This document shows, piece by piece, positions 18,410 through 26,207 of a stretch of 64,000 nt of DNA (positions are counted from its first letter, which is position 1; every line of letters begins with the position of its first letter). The DNA comes from Thermoclostridium stercorarium subsp. stercorarium DSM 8532. GTDB taxonomy: Bacteria; Bacillota; Clostridia; DSM-8532. Both the position numbers and the translations under genes were made by a program. The notes under the pieces were generated by a model, which was not told the origin of the DNA, did not search any database, and was given only the letters and a program-made list of their open reading frames with translations. The stretch is from NCBI RefSeq assembly GCF_000331995.1, contig NC_020134.1, positions 496,001 through 560,000 of the forward strand, written 5' to 3'.

Positions 18410-19921
18410 TCATGGGAATTTCCGGTGTTTTGCAAGGTTTACTAAGAATTGAAATATGCAAATTGCCAGAATTATTATTAAAATATCGAAAGTATAATTG
18501 AAAAGGAAAAGCTGTTTTGCCGTGTCCGCCCTGCCGTTGCCAAGATAGGGCATCGGAAACTGGAAAATCCCCACCGCGGCAATAAACCAGACCAGCTCAA
18601 TTCTGACCTTGTCTTTTTTTTGTGCTTTTGGATAGTTTATGACAGTGGCTGTAAGGGTAATGACGTAAAAGAATACAATAAATGCAAGTTTATTGGGCAG
18701 AAATTTCTCCCGTATATCAGACCAGAATGTAAACCTGCCGAACTGGTAAGTGTACTGCTGTATGTCCGTTTTCTTATATTTACCCAGAAAGCTTGAGGTT
18801 TTGAAACTTTGCGAGGCGGTGTATTCCATGCCCTGAATAAGCCTTCCGGGATTCAGAAGATAGAACTTTATTATTTTGAAATAACTGATTTTCCCGTTGA
18901 ATTCCTTTAAAGTGATTTCCGACCAGGGAGCGTATTTTTCGTATTCGGTTTCGGGAAGATATGCATGTTTTCCCGCTTCAGCCGCCATGTCGGGGCTAAG
19001 GCCGAGTATCTGAAGGTCCCTTTCGGGATTTTCGGAATCTTTCAGTATACCGTAAAACACCGAATTGTATTTGGTATCCACGCCGCAGGTGGCGTTAATC
19101 TGCAAATAAAATCCCAATGTATAAAAAACGATTAGTATAACCGGAATTAATGCTTTTTTCATCAATGCCGCCTTTCGGGCCTTGTCTTTGAGCCAATAGA
19201 CCCGCAAAATCATAAGTACAACAAGGGGCAGTGCGCTTATGCACTGGGCTTTTGAACCAAGAAAGAGAATGGACGATATGAAGACAAACAAAAGATCTTT
19301 TGAAGTTAAACAGTCAATTTTATTGGAAACATTCAGTATTGAAGCTGAGAACAGAACAAGGCCTATTATCATCATCGGTTCGCCGTAGAGGCTGTTGAAC
19401 CATACCAGGTAATTGCCGTCCATTAAAATCAGTAACGAAAGGATAGCGGCGATGAAGGAACGGATTTTCGCATCTGTACCGCCCCATTTTATACATAGCG
19501 TCAAAGCGGTTATATACATAACGGAATATACAAAAGCCAGAACTTCGGTATTAAAAATTCCGCTTCCGCCTATTCGGCACAGGGTTTTTGCAACCGTTAT
19601 CGGGTAAATCATGCTGGTTGTCGGAATAATACCCAAAAGTCTGATAAGGCTGACCGGTGCCATGATATATTCCGATTTTACATATTTGAAGAAAAGAGAT
19701 TCGGTTTCTTCCTCTGGGGGTCCTTTTTCAATGAGACCTGTCACATCCATGACACGCTGGAAATCCCCCTGGTCTGCAACTCCCGGCCTGGGGGGGAGAA
19801 AAAGAACATAGGCCGTTATTAAAATCGAACATAAGATAAAAATTGCAATAATGGCTTTGTTAAAAACCTCACTCATGGCCAACGAACCGGATTTAAAAAC
19901 ATTAACGGTTTTGCGATGCAT
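18410..19921 (-). CDS. Large multi-pass membrane protein, possibly a GT-C-type glycosyltransferase
   Basis: A 503-residue protein with about 11 hydrophobic helices (AIIAIFILCSILITAYVLFL near the N-terminus). The first loop carries an acidic motif VADQGDFQRVMD, in the position where GT-C glycosyltransferases (lipid-phosphate-sugar users) carry their catalytic acidic loop, and a WFNSLYGEPMMI motif lies in a later loop. I do not recognise a named family, so function is unassigned. AGGAAG lies 8 nt upstream of ATG. It is transcribed convergently with the importer operon and divergently from the next gene. Confidence 0.7.
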   Translation of the reverse strand: MHRKTVNVFKSGSLAMSEVFNKAIIAIFILCSILITAYVLFLPPRPGVADQGDFQRVMDVTGLIEKGPPEEETESLFFKYVKSEYIMAPVSLIRLLGIIPTTSMIYPITVAKTLCRIGGSGIFNTEVLAFVYSVMYITALTLCIKWGGTDAKIRSFIAAILSLLILMDGNYLVWFNSLYGEPMMIIGLVLFSASILNVSNKIDCLTSKDLLFVFISSILFLGSKAQCISALPLVVLMILRVYWLKDKARKAALMKKALIPVILIVFYTLGFYLQINATCGVDTKYNSVFYGILKDSENPERDLQILGLSPDMAAEAGKHAYLPETEYEKYAPWSEITLKEFNGKISYFKIIKFYLLNPGRLIQGMEYTASQSFKTSSFLGKYKKTDIQQYTYQFGRFTFWSDIREKFLPNKLAFIVFFYVITLTATVINYPKAQKKDKVRIELVWFIAAVGIFQFPMPYLGNGRADTAKQLFLFNYTFDILIIILAICIFQFLVNLAKHRKFP

Positions 19922-19991
19922 ATCTTAGTCTTCCTGTAGGACAATATTATTATGCAGAAAAAGGTTCAATGAAAGGACAGGTGAAAATTAA

Positions 19992-20420
19992 ATGAATGCC
20001 GAGGCTGAAATGCTGAATTTTATTTACCAGAACTCGCAGATGGGCGTCAGTACTCTTGAACGGCTTATGGAAATTACGGATGACGAGGAATTTAAGAAAC
20101 ATCTGAAATCCCAGTATGACGAATATCAGGCCATCCACAACGAAGCCGCCAGGCTTCTGAACAGGCACGGGTATGATGAAAAGGGAATTAACGCTTTCGA
20201 AAAATTAAGGACATATCTGATGATCAATATGCAAACACTGACCGACAAATCCTCCTCCCACATTGCGGAAATGCTGATAATAGGGAGCAATATGGGTATT
20301 ATAGACGCAATTAAAAATCTGAAAAGGTATCAGGGTGTGGAAAAGGAAATAAGGGATCTCATGGAGAGACTTTTAAAATTCGAAGAGAATAATGTTCAGC
20401 AGCTGAAAAAATTTCTGTAG
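19992..20420 (+). CDS. Small all-helical protein, ferritin-like/DUF-type
   Basis: A 142-residue, strongly helical, charged protein with no signal peptide or membrane segment. Four helices can be drawn (EAEMLNFIYQNSQMGVSTLE, EFKKHLKSQYDEYQAIHNEA, LRTYLMINMQTLTDK and a C-terminal KEIRDLMERLLKFEENNVQQ), suggesting a four-helix bundle. Residues E, H and E are spaced as in some ferritin-like proteins but a full diiron motif is not evident. RBS GAAAGGACAGGTG upstream. Similar short bundles occur in spore-forming Clostridia; role unknown. Confidence 0.7.
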   Translation: MNAEAEMLNFIYQNSQMGVSTLERLMEITDDEEFKKHLKSQYDEYQAIHNEAARLLNRHGYDEKGINAFEKLRTYLMINMQTLTDKSSSHIAEMLIIGSNMGIIDAIKNLKRYQGVEKEIRDLMERLLKFEENNVQQLKKFL

Positions 20421-20561
20421 CCAATAACAGATTTTTAGCAAATAAAAAAGGAACAGGGAAAACGACCGATATTAAACAAAACGAATAAACCGACCATTAT
20501 GAAAAACAATATGAAATTAATATTTCGTAGTTGCCATGGAAACGGCAGGTTTTCCTGTTTT

Positions 20562-21056
20562 TTAAGCTTCGGGAAAATCTTCGTGCCTGATCAGGCAAAC
20601 GCTGTTCGTTTCCCTGTTCCATTCAACCCCAAATTCCTGATTACCTGCGCAGACTTTTACCCTGTCGGTTAATACCTTGTGCAGCATCATAGCCGTAACG
20701 CCTGCAATACAGACAGCTTCCGCAGAGAAGCCGGTTTCGCCTTTATTCTGCTGCCAGATACGCACTTTTATGGTTTCACCGTCAAGAACCTGGGCGAAAA
20801 CAATACTTGCCCCTTTCGGAAACAGGCTGTGTGTGCCAAGAAGCTGACCTGTTTCCCGCACGTCCACCGAATCGACGTTGCCTGTGAAAACAACGCCGTG
20901 AGGGGAACAAAACGACATGGCCGTTACTTTATAGCACTCACCATTTACCATAAACGGAGCGTTGATACAATTCGGCGTGGATTTATGTTCCACCGGAATG
21001 AGGCATGGAGCCATAACAGGTTTTCCATAAGAAACGGTGCCGATTGCCAAATCCAT
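20562..21056 (-). CDS. Half-length diaminopimelate epimerase-like protein lacking the catalytic Cys
   Basis: A 164-residue protein that matches the C-terminal half of DapF: SFCSPHGVVFTGNVDSVDV (family M.NPH.V.F...V), the HSLFPKGASIVFAQVLD segment (family H..FP..N..F) and IKVRIWQQNKGET (family VRVWERGAGET). After GET the family has ACGTGACA with catalytic Cys; here the sequence is GFSAEAVCIAG, so that Cys and the ERG anion motif are missing. DapF is normally ~275 residues with two mirrored domains; this has one. It is therefore unlikely to epimerise on its own. RBS GGAGGGG upstream of ATG. No lysine-pathway gene is adjacent. Confidence 0.65.
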   Translation of the reverse strand: MDLAIGTVSYGKPVMAPCLIPVEHKSTPNCINAPFMVNGECYKVTAMSFCSPHGVVFTGNVDSVDVRETGQLLGTHSLFPKGASIVFAQVLDGETIKVRIWQQNKGETGFSAEAVCIAGVTAMMLHKVLTDRVKVCAGNQEFGVEWNRETNSVCLIRHEDFPEA

Positions 21057-21113
21057 AGGTTTTCCCCTCCTTATAAACCAGAACCCCGACCTTACCCGAT
21101 GTTAAAATCAAAT

Positions 21114-21162
21114 AAAAAAGGCGCTCATCAAATAATGCAAATAGCATTATCTAATGAACGCC
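21114..21162 (-). terminator. Intrinsic terminator of the CoA-binding protein gene
   Basis: Nested hairpin: outer arms GGCG.TCAT and ATGA.CGCC, inner arms ATAATGC and GCATTAT around AAATA. On the minus strand it is followed by a TTTTTT tract, 60 nt after the stop codon of the CoA-binding gene. Confidence 0.75.
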
Positions 21163-21222
21163 ATTGTTCTTACAGTTCCATTATATGGCGTGATTAATCG
21201 ATTTGTCAGCAGTGGATTTATA

Positions 21223-21582
21223 TTACCTTGTTGCAACAAGAACGCAGGCCTGCACCGTTTCCAGGCCAAGTTTTTTCGCCAAATCCAGCACTTCCTCGTC
21301 GTAAGTTCCCGGCTGAAACCATATATATTTGATTCCGAGCCCGGCGGCTTCTTCAACAAAGTTTTTGGACCGTTTCGGCGAAACCACCATGTTAACAACA
21401 TCGGGAATCTTCGGCAGCGAGCTTAAATCTTTATAGCACGGATCGCCTTCCACGACGTCATAAAGAGGGTTTACGGCATAGACCTCGTAACCTCTGAGCC
21501 GAAGTTTCCGGTAAATCATATTCCCGTATTTTTCCGGGTTTTGATTGGCGCCGACAACCGCCCAGACTTTTTTACCAAGCAT
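21223..21582 (-). CDS. CoA-binding domain protein (Rossmann fold, YccU-like)
   Basis: A 119-residue stand-alone CoA_binding (PF02629/PF13380 type) domain. GKKVWAVVGANQNPEKYGNMIYRKL is the nucleotide-binding start, followed by YEVYAVNPLYDVVEGDPCY, MVVSPKRSKNFVEEAAGLGI and the IWFQPGTYDEEVLDLAKKLG segment typical of the family. Such proteins bind CoA or acyl-CoA; their role is largely undefined. The start was set at ATG 21582 because GGAGG lies 5 nt upstream; the longest frame starts 28 codons earlier without support, and ATG 21597 is a weaker alternative. Confidence 0.85.
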   Translation of the reverse strand: MLGKKVWAVVGANQNPEKYGNMIYRKLRLRGYEVYAVNPLYDVVEGDPCYKDLSSLPKIPDVVNMVVSPKRSKNFVEEAAGLGIKYIWFQPGTYDEEVLDLAKKLGLETVQACVLVATR

Positions 21583-21960
21583 CAGTTCCTCCAGCATGTT
21601 AAAAACCCCAATCCCTATTGTAGTTTGGATTTTAATGATAATGTTTTTTTCATAAATATACCACAACTGATAAAAAATAAACAGTTTTTCAATCCGGGCG
21701 TTACAGAAAAGGATTCATGCTTCTTGCATGGGAGAAAGAAATGGGGTAAACTGTAATTGGGAAATATAGGATTTTAAGTATTAAAAGGTAAAAACAAAAC
21801 CGGGCGGCTGACGGAACGGAGGCTGGAACATCTTACGCATCCGTAAATATTTTTTGTTAACAGTATGTAAAAAAAATAAAGTTTTGCTGGTAATCTGTTA
21901 AATTTACGTTTATAATGTACATGTTATGCATTTAATTTCGAGTTGATGGGGGTAGATAAT
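21583..21960. other. Intergenic region between CoA-binding gene and prsA
   Basis: About 380 bp without a gene. It contains a perfect TATAAT (21911-21916) 45-50 nt before the foldase start, with only poor -35 candidates, and an inverted CATGC(TTCTT)GCATG near 21717. No riboswitch, tRNA or repeat recognised. Confidence 0.5.
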
Positions 21961-23013
21961 TTGGCAGCGAAATCAAAAGCCAAAACAAAGGCAAACACTA
22001 AGCCGAAAGTGAAAAAGCAGTTAACCACGGACATGAAAATATTTATTGTGGTATGCACGGTCGTAACGCTTATTCTGGCGGCTGCTATCGTATACATCGC
22101 GATGCCGAAAGATATTGCCGTTGTTAATAAAAACAGGATAACCAATGCTGAATTCAAATTTTATTTTTCAAGGGCTTACCAGCAATACGCCATTTATTAT
22201 ATACTCGGGCAGATAGATGAAAATTCGCTTGTTGAGCTTGCAAAACAACAGGCACTGAATAATGCCGTGGAAGTTGAATACCTGTTGCAGGAAGCCGAGA
22301 AGGAAAACTTTACCGTGAGTGACGATGAGCTGGAGACGTCATGGAATGAGTTTGATACATCCCTAAAAAATCAGGCCCAGGAACTCAGCATTTCAATAAA
22401 TACGTTAAGCAGACAGGTGTACGGAATAAGATATGAGAAGCTCAAGGATATATATAAGAACATGGTCAAAGCCCAGAAATACTATGAAAAAATAATGGAC
22501 GGCATGGAAGTTAATGAAGATGAGCTTAAAGCATATTACGAAGAAAACAAGGATTCTTTCGACTATAATACCGTACGGCACATATTAATCAAGTGTGATG
22601 AGGACGCCGAAGAATCGGTAGTAGAAGAGAAAAGAAAAACCGCCCAGTCGATTCTTGACAGAATAAACAGCGGCGAGGATTTCGCTGAGCTGGCCAAGAA
22701 GTACAGCGAGGATGACGGTACGAAGGAAAACGGCGGACTGTATGAAATAAAGAAAAACGACACCAGTACCGTTGAGGAATTTAAAGAATGGGCTTTTTCC
22801 CATAAAGTCGGCGATACCGGAATTGTAAAAACCAAGTTCGGGTTCCATGTAATGAAACTGGAAAAAGTCACCGATACATTTGAGGAATTAAAAGACGAAG
22901 TGGAAGAATCCTACAAACTTAACAAGTATCAGACAGCGTTCACCGAAGCTTTAAACAGCGGCGAATATAAAATTGAAGTTAAAGACGCATACTACGATTT
23001 TACGGGAATATAA
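21961..23013 (+). CDS. prsA: PrsA/parvulin-type peptidyl-prolyl isomerase, membrane-anchored
   Basis: A ~350-residue extracytoplasmic foldase. Lys-rich cytoplasmic N-terminus, one membrane anchor (IFIVVCTVVTLILAAAIVYI, ~residues 24-45), SurA/PrsA-like helical chaperone region, then a PpiC rotamase domain (RHILIKCDED, SGEDFAELAKKYSED, GGLYEI, FGFHVMKLEKV). It folds secreted proteins at the outer membrane face. Unlike Bacillus PrsA it has no lipobox Cys, so it is helix-anchored. The start was placed at TTG 21961, 7 nt after GGGGGT; the frame stays open to 21943. It has its own strong terminator. Confidence 0.85.
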   Translation: MAAKSKAKTKANTKPKVKKQLTTDMKIFIVVCTVVTLILAAAIVYIAMPKDIAVVNKNRITNAEFKFYFSRAYQQYAIYYILGQIDENSLVELAKQQALNNAVEVEYLLQEAEKENFTVSDDELETSWNEFDTSLKNQAQELSISINTLSRQVYGIRYEKLKDIYKNMVKAQKYYEKIMDGMEVNEDELKAYYEENKDSFDYNTVRHILIKCDEDAEESVVEEKRKTAQSILDRINSGEDFAELAKKYSEDDGTKENGGLYEIKKNDTSTVEEFKEWAFSHKVGDTGIVKTKFGFHVMKLEKVTDTFEELKDEVEESYKLNKYQTAFTEALNSGEYKIEVKDAYYDFTGI

Positions 23014-23057
23014 CAGTCAGAATACCATGAATACGGTCATACGTTTTTAATCACAGT

Positions 23058-23101
23058 TAAAAAGCTCTTTTCCGGTTTTATGCCGGAAAAGAGCTTTTTT
23101 T
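23058..23101. terminator. Strong bidirectional terminator after prsA
   Basis: A 17-bp near-perfect inverted repeat (AAAAAGCTCTTTTCCGG with its complement, 7-nt loop) flanked by A and T tracts, between the convergent prsA and rhomboid-like genes. Confidence 0.92.
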
Positions 23102-23143
23102 GCCGCCATGGCAGAATGTCCCGGAAAAAAGGGAAAATGGATA

Positions 23144-23827
23144 TTAATCCCGCATATTATCCCGGTTTGCCCTTCGTGCCTCTTCTATTTGCCTGTAAAA
23201 GTTTTTTCTGTTAATGTACACTTTCCTTCTGAGCCTGATTCTGTCTATTATATCCGGCCCGAAAAACAGCAGATAATTGAGTACCGACACAATGGCGACT
23301 ATTTTCATGCCTATTGAGCCGAATATTACACTGAAGGCTATGAATGCCCAGTCCAGCCATGCGAGATATTTTACTTTTACCGGTATTATGAAGAACAGAA
23401 GGACTTCATAATCAGGGAAAAGGTATGCGAAAGCAAGGAATAACGACAGGTTAAGGTGGGTTGCGTCCGAATACCCGGTCAGGTAGCCGGCTATCGTTGT
23501 TCCGATCATTCCCACAAAATAGTAAACATTAAGTCTGAAACTCCCCCAAAGGCCCTCAAGGGAATTCCCGATGAAATAATAGAAATACAGCACAAAGAAA
23601 ATGAAAATAATGCTGGACCGGGGAGGAATGAAAACATATGTGACAAGCCTCCAAATCTGACCCCGTGAAATATAATAGGGAATTAGCGCCAATTTACCCG
23701 TTATATTCAGCGACGGCATCAGATAGTCCAGAATAAAAACCGCCAGGTTACCTATGAATATATAGGTCATAAGGCCTTTTATCGCATATTTGCCGTATTT
23801 TCTCTCCAGTTTGTCCAGAAGTCTCAT
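23144..23827 (-). CDS. Rhomboid-fold membrane protein lacking the catalytic dyad
   Basis: A 227-residue protein with about six membrane segments. The L1-loop signature RGQIWRLVTYVFIP after helix 1 is typical of rhomboid/Derlin-fold proteins. The GxSG serine motif of active rhomboids is absent (GTTIAG is the nearest) and no His is found in the last helix. It is therefore a probable pseudoprotease or Der1-like protein. A basic, helical cytoplasmic tail (RRKVYINRKNFYRQIEEARR) ends the protein. RBS GAGAGGAG is 9 nt before ATG 23827. Confidence 0.7.
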   Translation of the reverse strand: MRLLDKLERKYGKYAIKGLMTYIFIGNLAVFILDYLMPSLNITGKLALIPYYISRGQIWRLVTYVFIPPRSSIIFIFFVLYFYYFIGNSLEGLWGSFRLNVYYFVGMIGTTIAGYLTGYSDATHLNLSLFLAFAYLFPDYEVLLFFIIPVKVKYLAWLDWAFIAFSVIFGSIGMKIVAIVSVLNYLLFFGPDIIDRIRLRRKVYINRKNFYRQIEEARRANRDNMRD

Positions 23828-23945
23828 CCATCAGCGCTCCTCTCGTTAAAATCCTGGAAAATTCCAACATTGAGTAAATTGTATTAAATTTTTCGGTATA
23901 AATCAAGCAAGGCGAATTATTATGGAAAATTATAATAAATAATAC

Positions 23946-23951
23946 TATAAT
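23946..23951 (+). promoter_or_regulatory. -10 element upstream of the DUF4236 gene
   Basis: TATAAT about 31 nt upstream of the ATG at 23983; no convincing -35. Confidence 0.35.
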
Positions 23952-23982
23952 AATACAAAAAGCTTTGTCGGAGGTTAAGGAC

Positions 23983-25035
23983 ATGGGGCTGCGTGTGAGG
24001 AAAAGCATAAAAATCTGCAAGGGAGTCTGGGTAAATTTCGGAAAAACGGGCGCGAGCATAAGTTTCGGAACAAGAGGCCTGAGGCATACCATCCATACCA
24101 GCGGAAGAATGACGTCAAGTATTGGTATACCGGGAACGGGAATTTCCTATGTTAAAACTTATAACCTGAAGAAAGCGACAAAGAAATATTGTCCGCCTGC
24201 GGGCATAACAAACCTGACAAATGAAAGCTTAACCGAACTGGAGCGTTACAACGAAACCATAGACAGGCTAAGAAGCCTTCACATAAACTGTGATGAGTGT
24301 ATAGACTGGGAAAAAATACTTGCTTCTAAAGAACCCTTTACGCCGGGAGGCATCGGACCTAAAGAGGCGAGGGCTTTGGAGGAACTGCGCGGCTATAACC
24401 CGTCTTTTCTTGAAAAGATATTATATGGCGACAGGAGAAAGGAACTTGAAAAAGCAGTGGAACAGGCCAGAAAGGAAGACATCGAGGATTACGAAAAGTG
24501 GGAGATGCTGCATATTCTTGCAGGGCAGGTACTGGCAGGTGACATTGATGCGTATCTGAATGTTATTTATGAAATGAATCCTCTTAACGATTTACTGGAG
24601 TATGGAGGCGATTTTGAATTCGGAACCGATAACCCTGATGCAATGGAAGTGGAGTTTACGGTTAATACCGCAGTCGTTCCGACATATTCGTTAAATGTCA
24701 CAAAAAACGGTAAAATTTCCCGGAAGGAGCTTTCAAAAAGCGCGTATTTTGATCTGGTGAAGGATTATGTGTCAAGCTGCACAATAAGAATAGCAAGGGA
24801 TATTTTTGCCCTTTTGCCGGTGAAACGGGTTTATGTCCATGTCGTTGAAAAAAGGCTGGATACGCAAACGGGGCATTTTGCCGATGTAACAGTGCTGTCG
24901 GTTCTGTTCGAGCGGGAAATTCTTGAACGGCTGAATTTTGAGCTGATAGATCCTTCTGATGCCCTGAATAATTTCAAGCACAACATGAAATTTCTGAAAA
25001 CGGCGGGATTTAAACCGGTAGACAGAATCTCCTGA
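23983..25035 (+). CDS. DUF4236-domain protein with long unknown C-terminal region
   Basis: A 350-residue protein. The first ~60 residues match DUF4236 (MGLRVRKSIKICKGVWVNFG, KTGASISFGTRG, SIGIPGTGISY), a small beta domain found in many bacteria and phages, function unknown. The remaining ~290 residues contain a charged helical section (KELEKAVEQARKEDIEDYEK) and a mixed alpha/beta C-terminal domain that I do not recognise. Start at ATG 23983 with GGAGG 8 nt upstream, not the TTG at 23965. It ends 4 nt from the stop of the convergent Cys-cluster gene. Confidence 0.75.
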   Translation: MGLRVRKSIKICKGVWVNFGKTGASISFGTRGLRHTIHTSGRMTSSIGIPGTGISYVKTYNLKKATKKYCPPAGITNLTNESLTELERYNETIDRLRSLHINCDECIDWEKILASKEPFTPGGIGPKEARALEELRGYNPSFLEKILYGDRRKELEKAVEQARKEDIEDYEKWEMLHILAGQVLAGDIDAYLNVIYEMNPLNDLLEYGGDFEFGTDNPDAMEVEFTVNTAVVPTYSLNVTKNGKISRKELSKSAYFDLVKDYVSSCTIRIARDIFALLPVKRVYVHVVEKRLDTQTGHFADVTVLSVLFEREILERLNFELIDPSDALNNFKHNMKFLKTAGFKPVDRIS

Positions 25036-25039
25036 CTTA

Positions 25040-25711
25040 TCATGCGCCTTTGCTGCTGTCGTCGGCTATAACGACAGGCTCAAGCTCCGGAAAGTCGTAA
25101 CAGGATATTTCAAGGTTTTTCAGAAATTCCACGGCAGCATCGAAATTTTTTGACATACTGATGCCTTCCTCGCGCATTGCCATTATAAGCTGGTTATTCT
25201 CCCATTCAAGAAAACGGATGTAATTTTCCCGCTCCCTGATGTATGGTTCCAGCCTGTCTTTGTATAACGGGTTGTTCAGGATTTCGGGGCAAAGAAAAAA
25301 ATTGCATACATATGACCTGTATCTTGGCGGCAGTGTACAACCTGAGCCGGAACGCACAAAAGGGCATGTCCTGAAAAAGACCGAGCTGTCATTAACATTG
25401 CCGTCCAATGGGACAAGCCCGCCCTTCAGCATTTTTTGGTGCAGTATGTAATCATAGCTGCCCTTAACCAGAATATGATCGTCGTACAATACCGTATTGG
25501 GCATTCCAACTATTTTTTTCAGCAGTTCCATGCCTTTTTCGGAATGGCACATTCTTTGTATTTCCACAGGAAAGAATTTCGGTGAATAATAACAGCAACC
25601 CCTGTTTTTTGTTCTGCAAAGACTTAACCCAATCAGGCTTGAACACCTGGAGCAGCCGGTGTATGCAAGCCGCGGAACTCCACCGTCGAAATCTATGTAT
25701 ATGTAATCCAT
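25040..25711 (-). CDS. YkgJ-like Cys-cluster protein
   Basis: A 223-residue protein with two Cys groups: GCSRCSSLIGLSLCRTKNRGCC near the N-terminus and CPFVRSGSGC followed by RSYVCNFFLC in the middle. This resembles the zinc/iron-sulfur (YkgJ, PF03692-like) Cys-cluster family, whose exact biochemical role is unknown. The C-terminal half is a helical, acidic tail. Start set at ATG 25711 with TTGAGGAC 4 nt upstream. Family assignment rests on cysteine spacing only. Confidence 0.6.
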   Translation of the reverse strand: MDYIYIDFDGGVPRLAYTGCSRCSSLIGLSLCRTKNRGCCYYSPKFFPVEIQRMCHSEKGMELLKKIVGMPNTVLYDDHILVKGSYDYILHQKMLKGGLVPLDGNVNDSSVFFRTCPFVRSGSGCTLPPRYRSYVCNFFLCPEILNNPLYKDRLEPYIRERENYIRFLEWENNQLIMAMREEGISMSKNFDAAVEFLKNLEISCYDFPELEPVVIADDSSKGA

Positions 25712-26207
25712 ATTTGTCCTCAATTCTTATTATGTAGTATTCTTGGCTGCAATAAAAAAATGGGAAAATGGTGATTAAAATCCAAAAATCCCCATATAAT
25801 ATTCCATTTCTAATTATAGCGACTAAATTTTTTATATCAACGTTAATGTTATTACAAAACTTTATGTTATTCCGAAAAATTTGTTTCTTTACAATTTATT
25901 TCTTTTTCTCTCACACAATTTAGTCATTTTATGTTGAAACTTATCAATAATAAAGATACAGTACGGTTAACTGGATCATTTATAAAACTTGTTTTTTATA
26001 TGCGGCAGAATTCCGGCCGCTGATGTTTGTGTGCATTAAATTAAGTAAGGACTTATCTTCTTATGCCCGATATTGTGAAATGCCTTGTTATGGAAACATT
26101 TCCGGGTTAACCGGATTTGGTTAAATTTTGCAGGTAATTATGAATGAAGTTTTCTCATTGGGTTAAATATGTAAATGTCTGAAAGACAAGAAGCAAGGGA
26201 TGTGGTA
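25712..26207. other. AT-rich 0.5-kb intergenic region upstream of the GH10 gene
   Basis: No gene seen. Contains a candidate promoter (25934-25962) and a second perfect TATAAT at 25795-25800. The sequence is markedly AT-rich from 25741 to 26000. No catabolite-response (cre) consensus or the tandem YesN-type motif could be found. Confidence 0.5.
25934..25962 (+). promoter_or_regulatory. Candidate promoter of the GH10 gene
   Basis: TTGAAA (25934-25939), 17-bp spacer, TACAGT (25957-25962); the -10 is weak. It would give a 5' untranslated leader of about 240 nt. Confidence 0.35.

Noticed and set aside
20679-21197. 172-codon + strand ORF opposite the DapF-like gene
   Set aside because: The minus-strand frame has RBS and family motifs; this one has neither.
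25712-26207. cre (CcpA) site or YesN-type motif upstream of GH10
   Set aside because: No sequence close to the cre consensus. AAGTAAGGACTTAT at 26043 shares only 9 of 14 positions with the YesN-type motif and has no 19-bp partner.
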